Source: Cantharellus purpuraceus (taxonomy: Eukaryota; Basidiomycota; Agaricomycetes; Cantharellales; Hydnaceae). From it: a DNA stretch of 64,000 nt. Under the pieces are notes generated by a model that was given only the letters and a program-made list of their open reading frames with translations, was not told where the DNA came from and did no database searches. The position numbers and the translations under genes are program-made. This document shows positions 52,313 to 63,385 of this stretch, piece by piece. The number at the start of each line of letters is the position of its first letter. The first letter of the stretch is position 1. The stretch lies in contig JALBUN010000003.1 in NCBI GenBank assembly GCA_025174535.1, positions 1,324,501-1,388,500 of the forward strand. Reading direction: 5' to 3'.

Positions 52313-52878
52313 GACGCTTATTCAGAAATACAACAAATACGTATGTACAACCTATTTTCCTCAAATTTTATACAATACACTTCAATTCAAACTTATTTTC
52401 ATATTTCAACATGATTCTCAAATTTTACACAATATACTAGATTAAAACATATTGTGATATTTTGGCATAATTCTCAAAAATAATTCTTTTTTTCCTGATT
52501 TAGTGGTGGCAACTCTCTTGAGGGAACATCCAAATATCATTGATTCTTTCTTATACAATACTTGTAACATAATTTGAACTATCTTTAATCCCCACCTGGT
52601 ATTTGTATATCTAAATACCCTATATAATACCAATTATATTAATACATACATTTCTATTATATCCATGTAAATGATTATGTTCATCTCAACCAAATATCTT
52701 ATCTTTTAAAGTTTATTAAAATATAGAATATATGTTTATATTTATGAAAATTTCACACATCCAAAATCTTTTAAGATATCCAAATTGTAACTCCCTGGCT
52801 TTATGTATCATTGAAATCCTGATGTATATCTCCTATACATCAGAATATTGTATACTGACATGATTCCGAACAAGCGTC
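52313..52878 (+). mobile_element. Solo 566-bp AT-rich repeat, copy 3, with TSD TAG
   Basis: Near-identical to the terminal repeats of the 7.7-kb element. Flanked by TAG on both sides (52310-52312 and 52879-52881). Removing the 566 bp and one TSD makes the G-B RNase H frame continuous (FQP then YIEGEKVVAITDH), so the insertion limits are exact. It has 16-bp inverted termini and no ORF. It behaves as a MITE or as the solo remnant of the large element. Confidence 0.95.
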
Positions 52879-54005
52879 TAGGGTTGAAATTTGATAAGAC
52901 CATCTCGTAATGCAAGCGCCTCTCTTTCCGTAGGAGAGTAATTTCTTTCAGCTGGTTTCAAGGTACGAGACCAGTAAGCAATGACTCGTTCTACTGAAAC
53001 CGTAGTGTTTTCAAAGTCTTTATCCCAAGTACCTGGCTTAGGGAGAGTTTCCTCCTTTGACACGGGAATCACCATTTGGGGTACAGGTAATCCTTTGTCA
53101 TATGCTGATTTGAGTTTCTCATACCCTTTGGTACCCTTGAGATCTCTGATTTTGAGAGGTTGGATCTGCTGAAGTATAGCGGCAATTCCAACATCACATG
53201 CATCAGAGTAGACTCTGTATCCAAGACCAGGAATGGCATATGCCCTAACTGGTGCACTGACTAGGGCATTCTTAGCCAAATCAAAGGCTTCCTGTTGAAT
53301 AATGCCCCATTCCCAAGTTGAATTCTTTTTGAGCAATTCAAACAAAGGGGCTACCATCCATGCATAGAATGGTATATATGAAGAGAAGTATACCACCATT
53401 CCGAGGAAGATTTGTAGGTCATGCACATTCTTTGGCTCTGCCAATTCTAGTATAGCATCTATCTTCTCCTTGTGAGTTGATAGACCTAACCGTGATACCT
53501 TTTGTCCCAACAGTAGCAAAGACTGGTAGGCCAAATGGCACTTAGCAGGAGATAAGGTGATTCCTGACTTTTCCATAGCTCCAAACACTTTGTCCAGATG
53601 CACTAAGTGTTCTTTGAACGTCTTGGAATATATGACAATATCATCTATATAGACCAGGGCAAATACCCATAGAAAAGGTGCTAGGACACCTTGCATTACT
53701 CTTTGAAAGACTGCAGGCCCATTCCGATACCCAAAAGGCATCCGTTTGAACTGATACAGTCCTCTATGAGTTCTGAATGCAGTTTTTTCTTTGGCACTGT
53801 CCGACATTTGCAGCTGCGTGAAACCCGCTAACGCATCCAAAGTGGATAACCAACGAGATCCCATAAGTGCCTGCAAAATGGAATCTTGTCTTGGCAAAGG
53901 AAATTCATCTGGGACAGCAATCTCATTGAGTTTCCTATAGTCTATACACATTCTTGGTTTCCCATTATGATAGGCTATAAGTGCTGGGAAACCCCAAGGA
54001 CTTTT
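52879..54005 (-). pseudogene. Reverse transcriptase/RNase H part of G-B pol
   Basis: Middle section of pol. PWGFPALIAYHNGKPRMCIDYRKLN starts the reverse transcriptase; then LDALAGFTQLQM, TAFRTHRGLYQFKRMPFG and the catalytic FALVYIDDIVIYS. The RNase H-like part is RVYSDACDVGIAAILQQ and ends FQP at the repeat insertion. Open throughout, but cut on one side by solo LTR C and on the other by the 566-bp repeat. Confidence 0.92.
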
Positions 54006-55461
54006 TGTATGGGAACTGGTTTTCCCTTAAAAAGATCTTGTTTAAAGTCCCGAAACTGTACAATTCCGCTTGATGGCCTTAAAATATCAGCATATATCTG
54101 CTGCTTTCTCTTGATTCAGGGCCATTCAAATATTCTCTATTTTTTCATATTTTTTTTCGGGAATTTTCCATGCAGAAATGAGTCTACAAACTTATTGTTC
54201 TGCTGGGCGAAGTTTTGGGACCCACATGGACCCACAAACCTTCGCAGATGTCAGCAGCCTCAAAGTCAGCCGGAGTCACCCGGACAACTGACTCATTTTC
54301 AATCACATGACTCATTTCAATCTCCAACTCAATCTGGTCACCACTGCCAGTAAATCCTCAATATCTTCGCAACCACTGCACCTCCTCACTCCATTTTCAG
54401 TGGAGAGTTCAATAGAAGCCATGCCTACCCATAGCTGTGCTAATCAGCCTGGGAAACGAAGTATTGACCGAGTTATTTGAGTAATGGTGACTCATGCAAT
54501 GACTCCTGCCATGACTCATGCTATGACTCCTTCCATGACTCATACCATGACTCCTGTGATTACTCATACTATGACTCCTGCTCTGAGTCACACTATGACT
54601 CCATCCATGACTCATGCCATGAGTCAGAGCAAATCCAAGCAGCTCATTGGCTAGGAAACTTCCACCCCCTTCTCACATATTCCACTAGCTTCCAGTAGTT
54701 TCCATCTATTAATAGGTAGAAGTTTCCAGTAGTATTAGTCAGCTCCTGTAAATACAATATAAAAGGAGCCCATTCTGCCTCTGAAATAAATAACCATTTC
54801 TACCCCATCATTTGCACATCAGTGTGACTAGAGTGACATACAGTGTCATCCTCTATATCTCAGTAACTGTTGATTGTCCAGTTCAAGGGTCGCTTACAGT
54901 TGTGTAACTGTATTCGATTGCACTCAAAGTAGTGATTGTCCTGCTTTGGGCGTGAGTGTAGTATCTACCTCGCGTGACTACGAATCTACAGGGTGAGATT
55001 GTCTGTTGATAGTCCTGCCATTAGTGCTCTTGTTTAAGTTACTAGTGTGTACTGCCTTTGCAGAGCATTAGAATCTTGAACTCGTGTGAAGCAGTTGCTA
55101 GACTACTTCACACATCGCTGTTACCCACTTCAGAGTGTCACTGGTTGGACGGTTGGATTCATCCACCTACTTCCTCTAGCCTCTAAGTGCATTCCCCTCT
55201 TTTTGGAATATCTGGACCCCTAAGCGTCCGTGAACTCTAGACTCTGGAAGTCTTATTCATTCCCTACTGCTAAGAAACGTATTACCTTCCTGCGTATCGT
55301 CTGCATTGACCATTACAACGGATTGTAACCAAAGTACAAACGTTAAATCGTTTCTGGAGTTGTGCTGCAGTAGGATTTGATATTCTTCTCAGCTGTTCAT
55401 TCACGGAATTGTGGTGATTTAGAGTTTGCCCTAACACCATAATTTTGCGGGTTCCAAAACA
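54006..55461 (+). mobile_element. Solo LTR 'C' (1,456 bp) nested in G-B, TSD CTTTT
   Basis: Starts TGTATGGGAAC and ends GTTCCAAAACA, with CTTTT on both sides (54001-54005 and 55462-55466). It has only LTR sequence, so it arose by recombination between the LTRs of an element of the same family as G-B, inserted in the opposite orientation. It carries the bZIP-site array and TATAAAAG at 54758-54765. It splits G-B pol between protease and reverse transcriptase (EPSKS/PWGFPA). Confidence 0.95.
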
Positions 55462-57905
55462 CTTTTGGATGGTTCAATGACTCCGAGACTGAGCCAAGCA
55501 TCCATTTGCTTGTCAATGACTTCCCTTTTGGCAGGAGAGGCATTATAAGGTGGTAGTGAAATTTCTTTGGCCTCAGGCCTGAGATTGATTTCAACTCTTG
55601 CATCGTAATTGCCAAGTCTGCCATCAAGACCAAATGCGTCTTTATGCGCCAAAACTGTGTTTTGGAGAGCCTTCCTATTGAACTCATTGAGCTCTGGCGA
55701 GAAGTCAATTTCATCCAACAGTTGGTTTTCAGGAACATCCTCAGGAGGATTCTCCTGAGCCTTAGGTCCTCCTTGTACCACCTCTCCATCTGATTCAAGA
55801 GAGGCAACAGTAGGTATTGTACCAGACTCAAAGTTCTGTTGAGCAAGAGCTTTGATGAGTCTGGCATGAGAGAGTCTAGTCTCTAATTGACTCTGATTCA
55901 AATTAGAAGTCCGATCCAGCCAATTGGAAGGATTCCTAGCATGACCCAGAAGTTGTCCTTGATGTATAGTAACTGGTTGTGATGAAAAATTGCTAACATG
56001 TAGGCATGGGTCATTCCGAGATACAATTGCATCTGAAATGCCATAGAAATCTTCAGGCCCGTGATTGGAGTGAAGCACTTTTTCCACATAAACTTCATTA
56101 CTATTCCCAGGGAAATAGATAGAAGCTGGAATTAGAGAAGCAGTTTCAGGAGGAATTGTGACGGGATGTAAGGCCCTGACACTTGAATCCGAAATGCATG
56201 CTCTAATCCGTTTCCAAGATTTCTTAATACGTCTATGAGCCTTGAACTTTGCAGTCAGAGATGCAAGGTCAGGTAGGGCTCTTATTTTAAAGGTGTGACC
56301 ATTCTCATCCAATAAGGGTGAGCTCACTGAGTTCTCAATTTTAGCTTTCCGTCCAGTATTACCAAACATAAGATGGCTATCTGAGCCTTCTCTTAAAAGC
56401 GAGATTGAGTACTGATCAGCAAAATCATTCCCAAGAATGACAGGGGTAGTCATGCCTTTGACCACATAAGCTTCAACTTCAATTTGGACTGGTCCAGAGT
56501 CAGAGTCAAAGTAAATGGGTATTGTAACGTATCCAGAAATTTTGGATGTGCCAGTAACTTGTATCAAGTTAATTTTCTGACCCGTTTTGATTTTAGGAGG
56601 ATTCTCCATAGAGCAGAGAGCTTTCTGAGAGATAAGGGTTATGTCTGAACCAGAATCAGCTACAAGGGTAGTTTGATTCTTCCCATATTCTCCCAGCCAA
56701 ACATTTGTAGTGGCTGCAGAAGATCCGAGGAAAGCACAGCCAGCTGGTCTGGACATGAAACGCTTGAGTTTAATCAAAGAGTTTGGAGCCCAACTAGTAA
56801 GCTTAGAATTCCTTAGGAATGCAGCTACATGTTTGGAATCTTTCATTAACCTTCTCCTCTCTTGACGAGATTTAGGAGTGAACGTCTCAGAAAAAGATTT
56901 TTCCAGAGACAAAGGCTCAGAAGATTCTTCTCTATTAGGTATGGATCCCCCCAGTTGGGACATACTTTCCAGCAAGCTCATGGCTGGTTTGGCAAGTTGA
57001 CAATGTGCTTCTGTATCCTGAGCAGAGTCCTGTTGATCCAAAGAAGGTTCTTCAGGAATATTCTCAGTTGCAACATTATTAACATGAGCATTGTCTGAAT
57101 TTGAATCTACTTCTGATTCATGAAGTGATTCAAGGTACATATCCTCATAGGCAAGGTCTGCATTAGCTTCTTCATTAGAAACCGTGTAACGTGTATGGGC
57201 AGAGTGAGATGCTGAACTGGCATGTTTGCACTCATTATCCCAATGCTTGTTACTGCCACAATGCCTGCAGGGTCTAGCTCCTTTGGATTCAGGTGTGGAA
57301 TTTTTAGACACATTAGAATCATCCCGAGGGAATTTTGGAGGATTCAATTTGGATGACCATCCAACCAGATGAGCTCTAGCATCTCTAAAAGATCTGTTTG
57401 AGTCAAACCTAGGTTTGGGTTGATGCAAAGAATTTTCCAAATTTCTAATACGTCTTTCCAGGTTGTCTCCTGAAGAGAAAGGAGCATGCGACAATGATTC
57501 CTCGTGATACTTGATAGCAGTTTGGAATTCCACTGCAGATGAACACCTGTGAGCATCAATGACTGTATGCCAGTAAGGTGGTGCACCATTCATGATTTCC
57601 AATATAAGCTCTGAGTCTGACAGCTTGCTGACCAGTCTCAATAGCTCCGACTTTCTAACGTAATACTCACTAGGAGTCTCATTAGTAAAGCCAGGCTCTC
57701 TGAAAGTAGCACGAGTTGCTCTAGCTTTCTGCCTATCCAACCAGGCTCTGTTCATATAGTATGAACCAATGACTTCTCTGATGGACTTCCAGTCCTCAGT
57801 TGCTTCTTGGCGGTAGGATAATGGTAAAGAGAAAAACCACCGCTCTGCTCCTTTACGCAACCGCAAAGGGATTATTTGTCCCAATTGCTTGAAGACCATA
57901 GGAGA
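55462..57905 (-). pseudogene. Gag C-terminus and protease of G-B
   Basis: Continues from the gag stop. The first part completes the capsid domain (KGAERWFFSLPLSYRQEATE), then a zinc knuckle PCRHCGSNKHWDNEC (CX2CX4HX4C) and an aspartic protease (TTLVADSGSDITLIS, TTPVILGNDFADQY). It ends VIEPSKS at solo LTR C. A TGA at 57906-57908 separates it from the gag N-terminus in the same frame. Confidence 0.9.
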
Positions 57906-59579
57906 TCACTGAGCCAAATGATTTACTTTCAATATCCATTGAGCCAGATTGTCAGGGTTTCCATCCCATTCAGGGACTAAGTCCTGACGCAACTTGTTAT
58001 CAAAGTAAGCTTCTAGCTTGCTCTGAGTTACTGGAGTGTCTAATCTGAGATTAGGGTTTCTCTGATCAAGATCCCCCCAGTCTGGACTATGACCGTAACC
58101 TCCACCATCACCTCCATCAGGAGGACCTGAGCCTCCATGCCTACCAGGAGGAGGAGGATTACTCCTCACACTTCTATGTGGCAATGATGGTCTAGGTAAA
58201 AATGGATTAGGTGTATGAGGGGGACCAAGAGATCCGTCATCATCAGGAGGTTCACCTCCAGGAGGTGGAGCACCTCCTCCAGAAGCTCCATAAGGTCTGT
58301 GAGGAACCGTAATGGATTCTGGAATGCCCAAAGTACCCCTGCTCCGAACTTGAGGAGTATAGAACATTTCTTCCAAACCTGCAGATCCAGTAGGTTTACT
58401 AGGATCCTGATGGTAAGGAGAATTGAAAAGAGTAGAGGGTCTGGGACCACGATTGTAAACCGCAGACTGTCTCTGTCTAATCTGTTCATGATCAACTGGA
58501 AAGTTTTCTCCTTGATCCGTTCTGGAAATCAAAGGAGCTTCCTTAGCAGTATAGGCAACAGTGGACTGCTGAATGTTTCTAACAGGCATAGATGCATGTG
58601 GAGGAACTTCATGTCCAAGGACAGGGTTCACCGGTGCATTAATGACCTTGGCTTCATAGAAACTAGTATCTGCAGCAACCTTTCTCTGCAAAGCAGCTTG
58701 GGCAGCAGCAAAACGAATTTTGAAGCCGTTAATGTCAGAAGACATTTCCGCAATATCTGGGAGTGCAGGAGACAAAAAGTCATCCTTGACTGGTTTCCAT
58801 ATACCATTAGACTTGGATACCGCATCCCAATAAAATGCCAAAAAGTTTTCTACATCTTCACGTAGCGTAACACAAAGCACTTCCATGTCCTTGGAACTCC
58901 AAAGGGAGTCACTAGGCCATTCTGAAGGCAATGAAGGGACAGTAGGAGTAGGAAGTTTCATCTGCTGCAATACACTTTCTCTTTCACTTGCAAGGTGATT
59001 GAGTGCATCTAACAGTTGCTTATACTTCCATGGATCAAGATAATACCCCGTACTACCATGTTGACTAACCCGTCCAGGATGTCCGAGTAGTACTACATTG
59101 AGTAAGGCTAACTCTTTCTTGAAGAGTCCAATAGCAAGGCGATTCAGAGCTCTAGTACCTGGTGCTTCCGCACGATTAAAGCTCATCTCTGCAATGCTAA
59201 GGAGTGCATCTCTTCTGGAAGAGAGTAGGGGATCAAGTCTGACCTCTCTCCGTACTCTTGCTGCACTGAAGCTTTTCAAAGGCTTACCAGGCACTACAAA
59301 GACATTTTGTAATGGTCCTGTGATAAGGGGTCCATCAAAAGTCCAATTGGTAAGTGCATGGTCAGTCTGATCAACTTCCACAGCAAAAGAGGCATCTGCA
59401 GCACTAATCTCTTCATCCGTAGTAAATGTCTGATCAAGATCATTCACAGGAGTGAGTGGGGATCTAGTGTGCAAGAAACCAGGAGTAATAGGGGCAATTG
59501 GTTGCTCTGGTTGAGCAGCCAAAGGAGTAGACGGGTCGTCCTCAAGTTGTTGTTGTTGTCGAATTGTTGAGGTAGACAT
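57906..59579 (-). pseudogene. Gag N-terminal part of G-B
   Basis: First ATG at 59579 (MSTSTIRQQQQ). A Gln/Pro-rich start precedes a helical region, a Pro/Gly-rich linker (GASGGGAPPPGGEPPDDDG) and the start of the retrotransposon gag domain (WDGNPDNLAQWILKVNHLAQ). The frame stops at TGA 57906-57908 in the middle of that domain and continues without shift; CGA to TGA would explain it. Confidence 0.88.
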
Positions 59580-59876
59580 GTTGCTCAGCTTGAATGAGGT
59601 CAACTTGTCACGAGGTCGATACGATTCGAAATGAGTTTGAATACGAGTTGGTGTTGGATAAGGGTTTAGATAAAGAGGAGAGTTAGGATTAGAGGAGGAG
59701 GGCAGACGAGTGTGACTATAGAACTTGTCCTCTGGAAATTCAAAATCAGTTTGTTCCAGATTACGAGAAACTATATTGAGTAAAGACTTAGTGATAGAGG
59801 ATTGGGTTATATCTGCAATGGTGCTTAGAATCTACACTCTAGACACTGCTTAAGCAATTCCCAGAGCGTCCACCAA
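59580..59876 (-). promoter_or_regulatory. G-B leader with tRNA primer-binding site
   Basis: On the element strand, one base after the 5' LTR comes TGGTGGACGCTCTGGG (about 59875-59860), in the position and with the TGG start of a primer-binding site complementary to a tRNA 3' end. The tRNA was not identified. The rest is a purine-poor untranslated leader. Confidence 0.75.
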
Positions 59877-61660
59877 TGTTTTGGAACCCGCAAAATTATG
59901 GTGTTAGGGCAAACTCTAAATCACCACAATTCCGTGAATGAACAGCTGAGAAGAATATCAAATCCTACTGCAGCACAACTCCAGAAACGATTTAACGTTT
60001 GTACTTTGGTTACAATCCGTTGTAATGGTCAATGCAGACGATACGCAGGAAGGTAATACGTTTCTTAGCAGTAGGGAATGAATAAGACTTCCAGAGTCTA
60101 GAGTTCATGGATGCTTAGGGGTCCAGATATTCCAAAAAGAGGGGAATGCACTTAGAGGCTAGAGGAAGTAGGTGGATGAATCCGACCGTCCAACCAGTGA
60201 CACTCTGAAGTGGGTAACAGCAATGTGTGAAGTAGTCTAGCAACTGCTTCACACGAGTTCAAGATTCTAATGCTCTGCAAAGGCAGTACACACTAGTAAC
60301 TTAAACAAGAGCACTAATGGCAGGACTATCGACAGATAATCTTACCCTGTAGATTCGTAGTCATGCGAGGTAGATACTACACTCACGCCCAAAGCAGGAC
60401 AATCACTACTTCGAGTGCAATCGAATACAGTTACACAACTGTAAGCGACCCTTGAACTGGACAATCAACAGTTACTGAGATATAGAGGATGACACTGTAT
60501 GTCACTCTAGTCACACTGATGTGCAAATGATGTGGTAGAAATGGTTATTTATTTCAGAGGCGGAATGGGCTCCTTTTATATTGTATTTACAGGAGCTGAC
60601 TAATACTACTGGAAACTTCTACCTATTAATAGATGGAAACTACTGGAAGCTAGTGGAATATGTGAGAAGGGGTGGAAGTTTCCTAGCCAATGAGCTGCTT
60701 GGATTTGCTCTGACTCAGGGCATGAGTCATGGATGGAGTCATAGTATGAGTAATCACAGGAGTCATGGTATGAGTCATGGAAGGAGTCATAGCATGAGTC
60801 ATGGCAGGAGTCATTGCATGAGTCACCATTACTCAAATAACTTGGTCAATACTTCGTTTCCCAGGCTGATTAGCACAGCTATGGGTAGGCATGGCTTCTA
60901 TTGAACTCTCCACTGAAAATGGAGTGAGGAGGTGCAGTGGTTGCGAAGATATTGAGGATTTACTGGCAGTGGTGACCAGATTGAGTTGGAGATTGAAATG
61001 AGTCATGTGATTGAAAATGAGTCAGTTGTCCGGGTGACTCCGGCTGACTTTGAGGCTGCTGACATCTGCGAAGGTTTGTGGGTCCATGTGGGTCCCAAAA
61101 CTTCGCCCAGCAGAACAATAAGTTTGTAGACTCATTTCTGCATGGAAAATTCCCAAAAAAATATGAAAAAATAGAGAATATTTGAATGGCCCTGAATCAA
61201 GAGAAAGCAGCAGATATATGCTGATATTTTAAGGCCATCAAGCGGAATTGTACAGTTTCGGGACTTTAAACAAGATCTTTTTAAGGGAAAACCAGTTCCC
61301 ATACAGTGGTTGCGAAGATATTGAGGATTTACTGGCAGTGGTGACCAGATTGAGTCAGAGATTGAAATGAGTCATGTGATTGAAAATGAGTCAGTTGTCC
61401 GGGTGACTCCGGCTGACTTTGAGGCTGCTGACATCTGCGAAGGTTTGTGGGTCCATGTGGGTCCCAAAACTTCGCCCAGCAGAACAATAAGTTTGTAGAC
61501 TCATTTCTGCATGGAAAATTCCTGAAAAAATATGAAAAAATAGAGAATATTTGAATGGCCCTGAATCAAGAGAAAGCAGCACATATATGCTGATATTTTA
61601 AGGCCATGAAGTGAAATTGTACAGTTTCGGGTCTTTTAAGAGAAAACCAGTTCCCATACA
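59877..61660 (-). repeat. 5' LTR of G-B (LTR 'D') with a 355-bp tandem duplication
   Basis: 59877-61305 is a complete LTR with the TGTATGGG terminus at 61305. 61306-61660 repeats its last 355 bp and again ends at CCCATACA. Only the second end abuts the TSD GGAGT (61661-61665). The duplicated part spans U3 sequence. The bZIP-site array is somewhat shorter than in B. Confidence 0.92.
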
Positions 61661-61953
61661 GGAGTTATGGTGTATGTATGGAGTTTATGTAAATTGGAAA
61701 AAGAGGAATCATGGAAACAGTGAGTAGAACCGGAGTCAATTAATGCTTGGATAGCAGTATCAGGAATGGAGTTGGAGTAGATGAGGAGGGTGAGGGAGTT
61801 GGAGTGGGAAAGAGTGAATGTGTTCAGGCAGACCTCGTACAGGGAGTACCAACGCAGCCCTCAGCCCGTATGGAGGCTAGAGGACTGCTTACTATTTTTT
61901 TGGGTCCATCACCTTGGCATCGGACTTGTCTGTCATGGCATTGGCGGCACGGC
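61661..61953 (-). pseudogene. Gag-protease junction of G-A2
   Basis: Minus-strand fragment between G-B and LTR E. It aligns with G-A1 at the end of gag (MTDKSDAKVMDPKK) and the start of protease, with the DSG region decayed. It joins 63386 across LTR E and 47580 across G-B. Confidence 0.85.
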
Positions 61954-63385
61954 TGTATGGGAACCACCTTTTCCCTATCAAATTCCATTTATGCAGCACC
62001 AATGTGCTATTCTTTGCTTTTCCATTCCTAAATATCAGCATATATTTGATGCTTGTACCTGGAATGGACTTATTCAAATATTCTCTATTTTTCCATATTT
62101 TTTCGGGAATATTCCATGCAGAACTCGGCTCAGAATCATTTATTTCTGCTGTGCTACAGTTGTGGACCCATAGGCGCCCACAAACCTTTGCACAGCCGGC
62201 TCTCCCCTTTTGGACCAGGCATTTGGCCTGAATTCAAGCTCAGATGTCTCTGATCAACAAATATTCTCTAACTTGACAACCACAGCCTCTCAGGGCACTA
62301 TTTTCCATGCAGATCATCACATGACATGTGGCTATCCATGGCTGTCCAAACCAGTGCAGAAAACAGGGTGGACACCCTTCTTTTTGCCTGATCAGTGCCT
62401 AGTTCAGGGATCAGATCAGCTGATGGGTGATCAAATCAGGTGATTGCCTTGGAATATTCTACCCCTTTCCATAACATTCTAGCTGTTTCCCTCTATTATT
62501 AGATAGAACTTTCCAGAACCATTATTCAGCTCCTGATCAGTGTTAGTGCTGTGATCAGATCCTGTGATTGGCTTGGAATATTCTACCCCTTTCTTCCACC
62601 TTCCACAACCTTCCAGTAGCTTCCATCTATTAATAGGTAGAATATTCCAGAAGCATTACTCAGCCCCTGTAAATACAATATATAAGGAGGCCATTCTGCC
62701 TCTGAAAGAATAACATATCATCATATTCTACCCATCTTCTGCACACCAGTGTGACTAGAGTGACATACAGTGTCATCCTCTATCTCAGTAACTGTTGATT
62801 ACCAGTTCAAGGATCTTTTACAGCTGTGTAACTGTACTTGATTGCACTCAAAGTAGTGATATTCCTGCTTTGGGCGTGAGTGTAGTATCTACCTTGCATG
62901 ACTACAAATCTACAGGGTGAGATTGTCTGTCGATAGTCCTGCCATTAGTGCTCTTGTTTAAGTAACTAGTGTGTACTGCCTTTGCAGAGCATTAGAAGCT
63001 TGAACTCGTGTGAAGCAGTTGCTAGACTACTTCACACATTGCTGTTATCCGCTTCTGAGTGCCACTGGTTGGACGGTTGGATTCATCCACCTACTTCCTT
63101 TAGCCTCTAAGTGCATTCCCCTCTTTTTGGAATATCTGGACCCCTAAGCGTCTGTGAACTCTAGACTCTGGAAGTCTTATTCATTTCTTGCTGCTAAGAA
63201 ACGTATTACCTTTCTGCATATAGTCTGCATTGACCAATACAAAGGATTGTAACCAAAGTACAAATGTTAAATCGTTTCTGGAGTTGTGCTGCAGCAGGGT
63301 TTGATATTCTTCTCAGCTGTTCATTCACAGAATTGTGGTGATTTAGAGTTTGCCCTAACACCATAATTTTGCGGGTTCCAAAACA
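61954..63385 (+). mobile_element. Solo LTR 'E' (1,432 bp, subfamily 2) nested in G-A2 gag
   Basis: Starts TGTATGGGAACCACC and ends GTTCCAAAACA. Flanks are ACGGC (61949-61953) and ATGGC (63386-63390), a 5-bp TSD with one C/T difference at a CpG. Its R-U5 half resembles that of LTRs B, C and D, but the U3 is different, with no TGASTCA array and with CTGATCA-rich sequence. A TATATAAG-like box lies near 62,682. Confidence 0.9.

Larger units (their letters stand above)
47581..61660 (-). mobile_element. Gypsy chromovirus 'G-B', 14 kb, with nested insertions
   Basis: Minus-strand Ty3/Gypsy element. The order along its own strand is: 5' LTR (61660-59877, with a 355-bp duplication), PBS, gag, protease, reverse transcriptase, RNase H, integrase, chromodomain, an extra ORF, PPT, 3' LTR (49032-47581). 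TSD GGAGT on both sides. Insertions inside: solo LTR C (54006-55461) and a 566-bp repeat (52313-52878). At least two TGA stops, both explicable as CGA to TGA, also break the ORF, so it is not autonomous. Confidence 0.93.
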
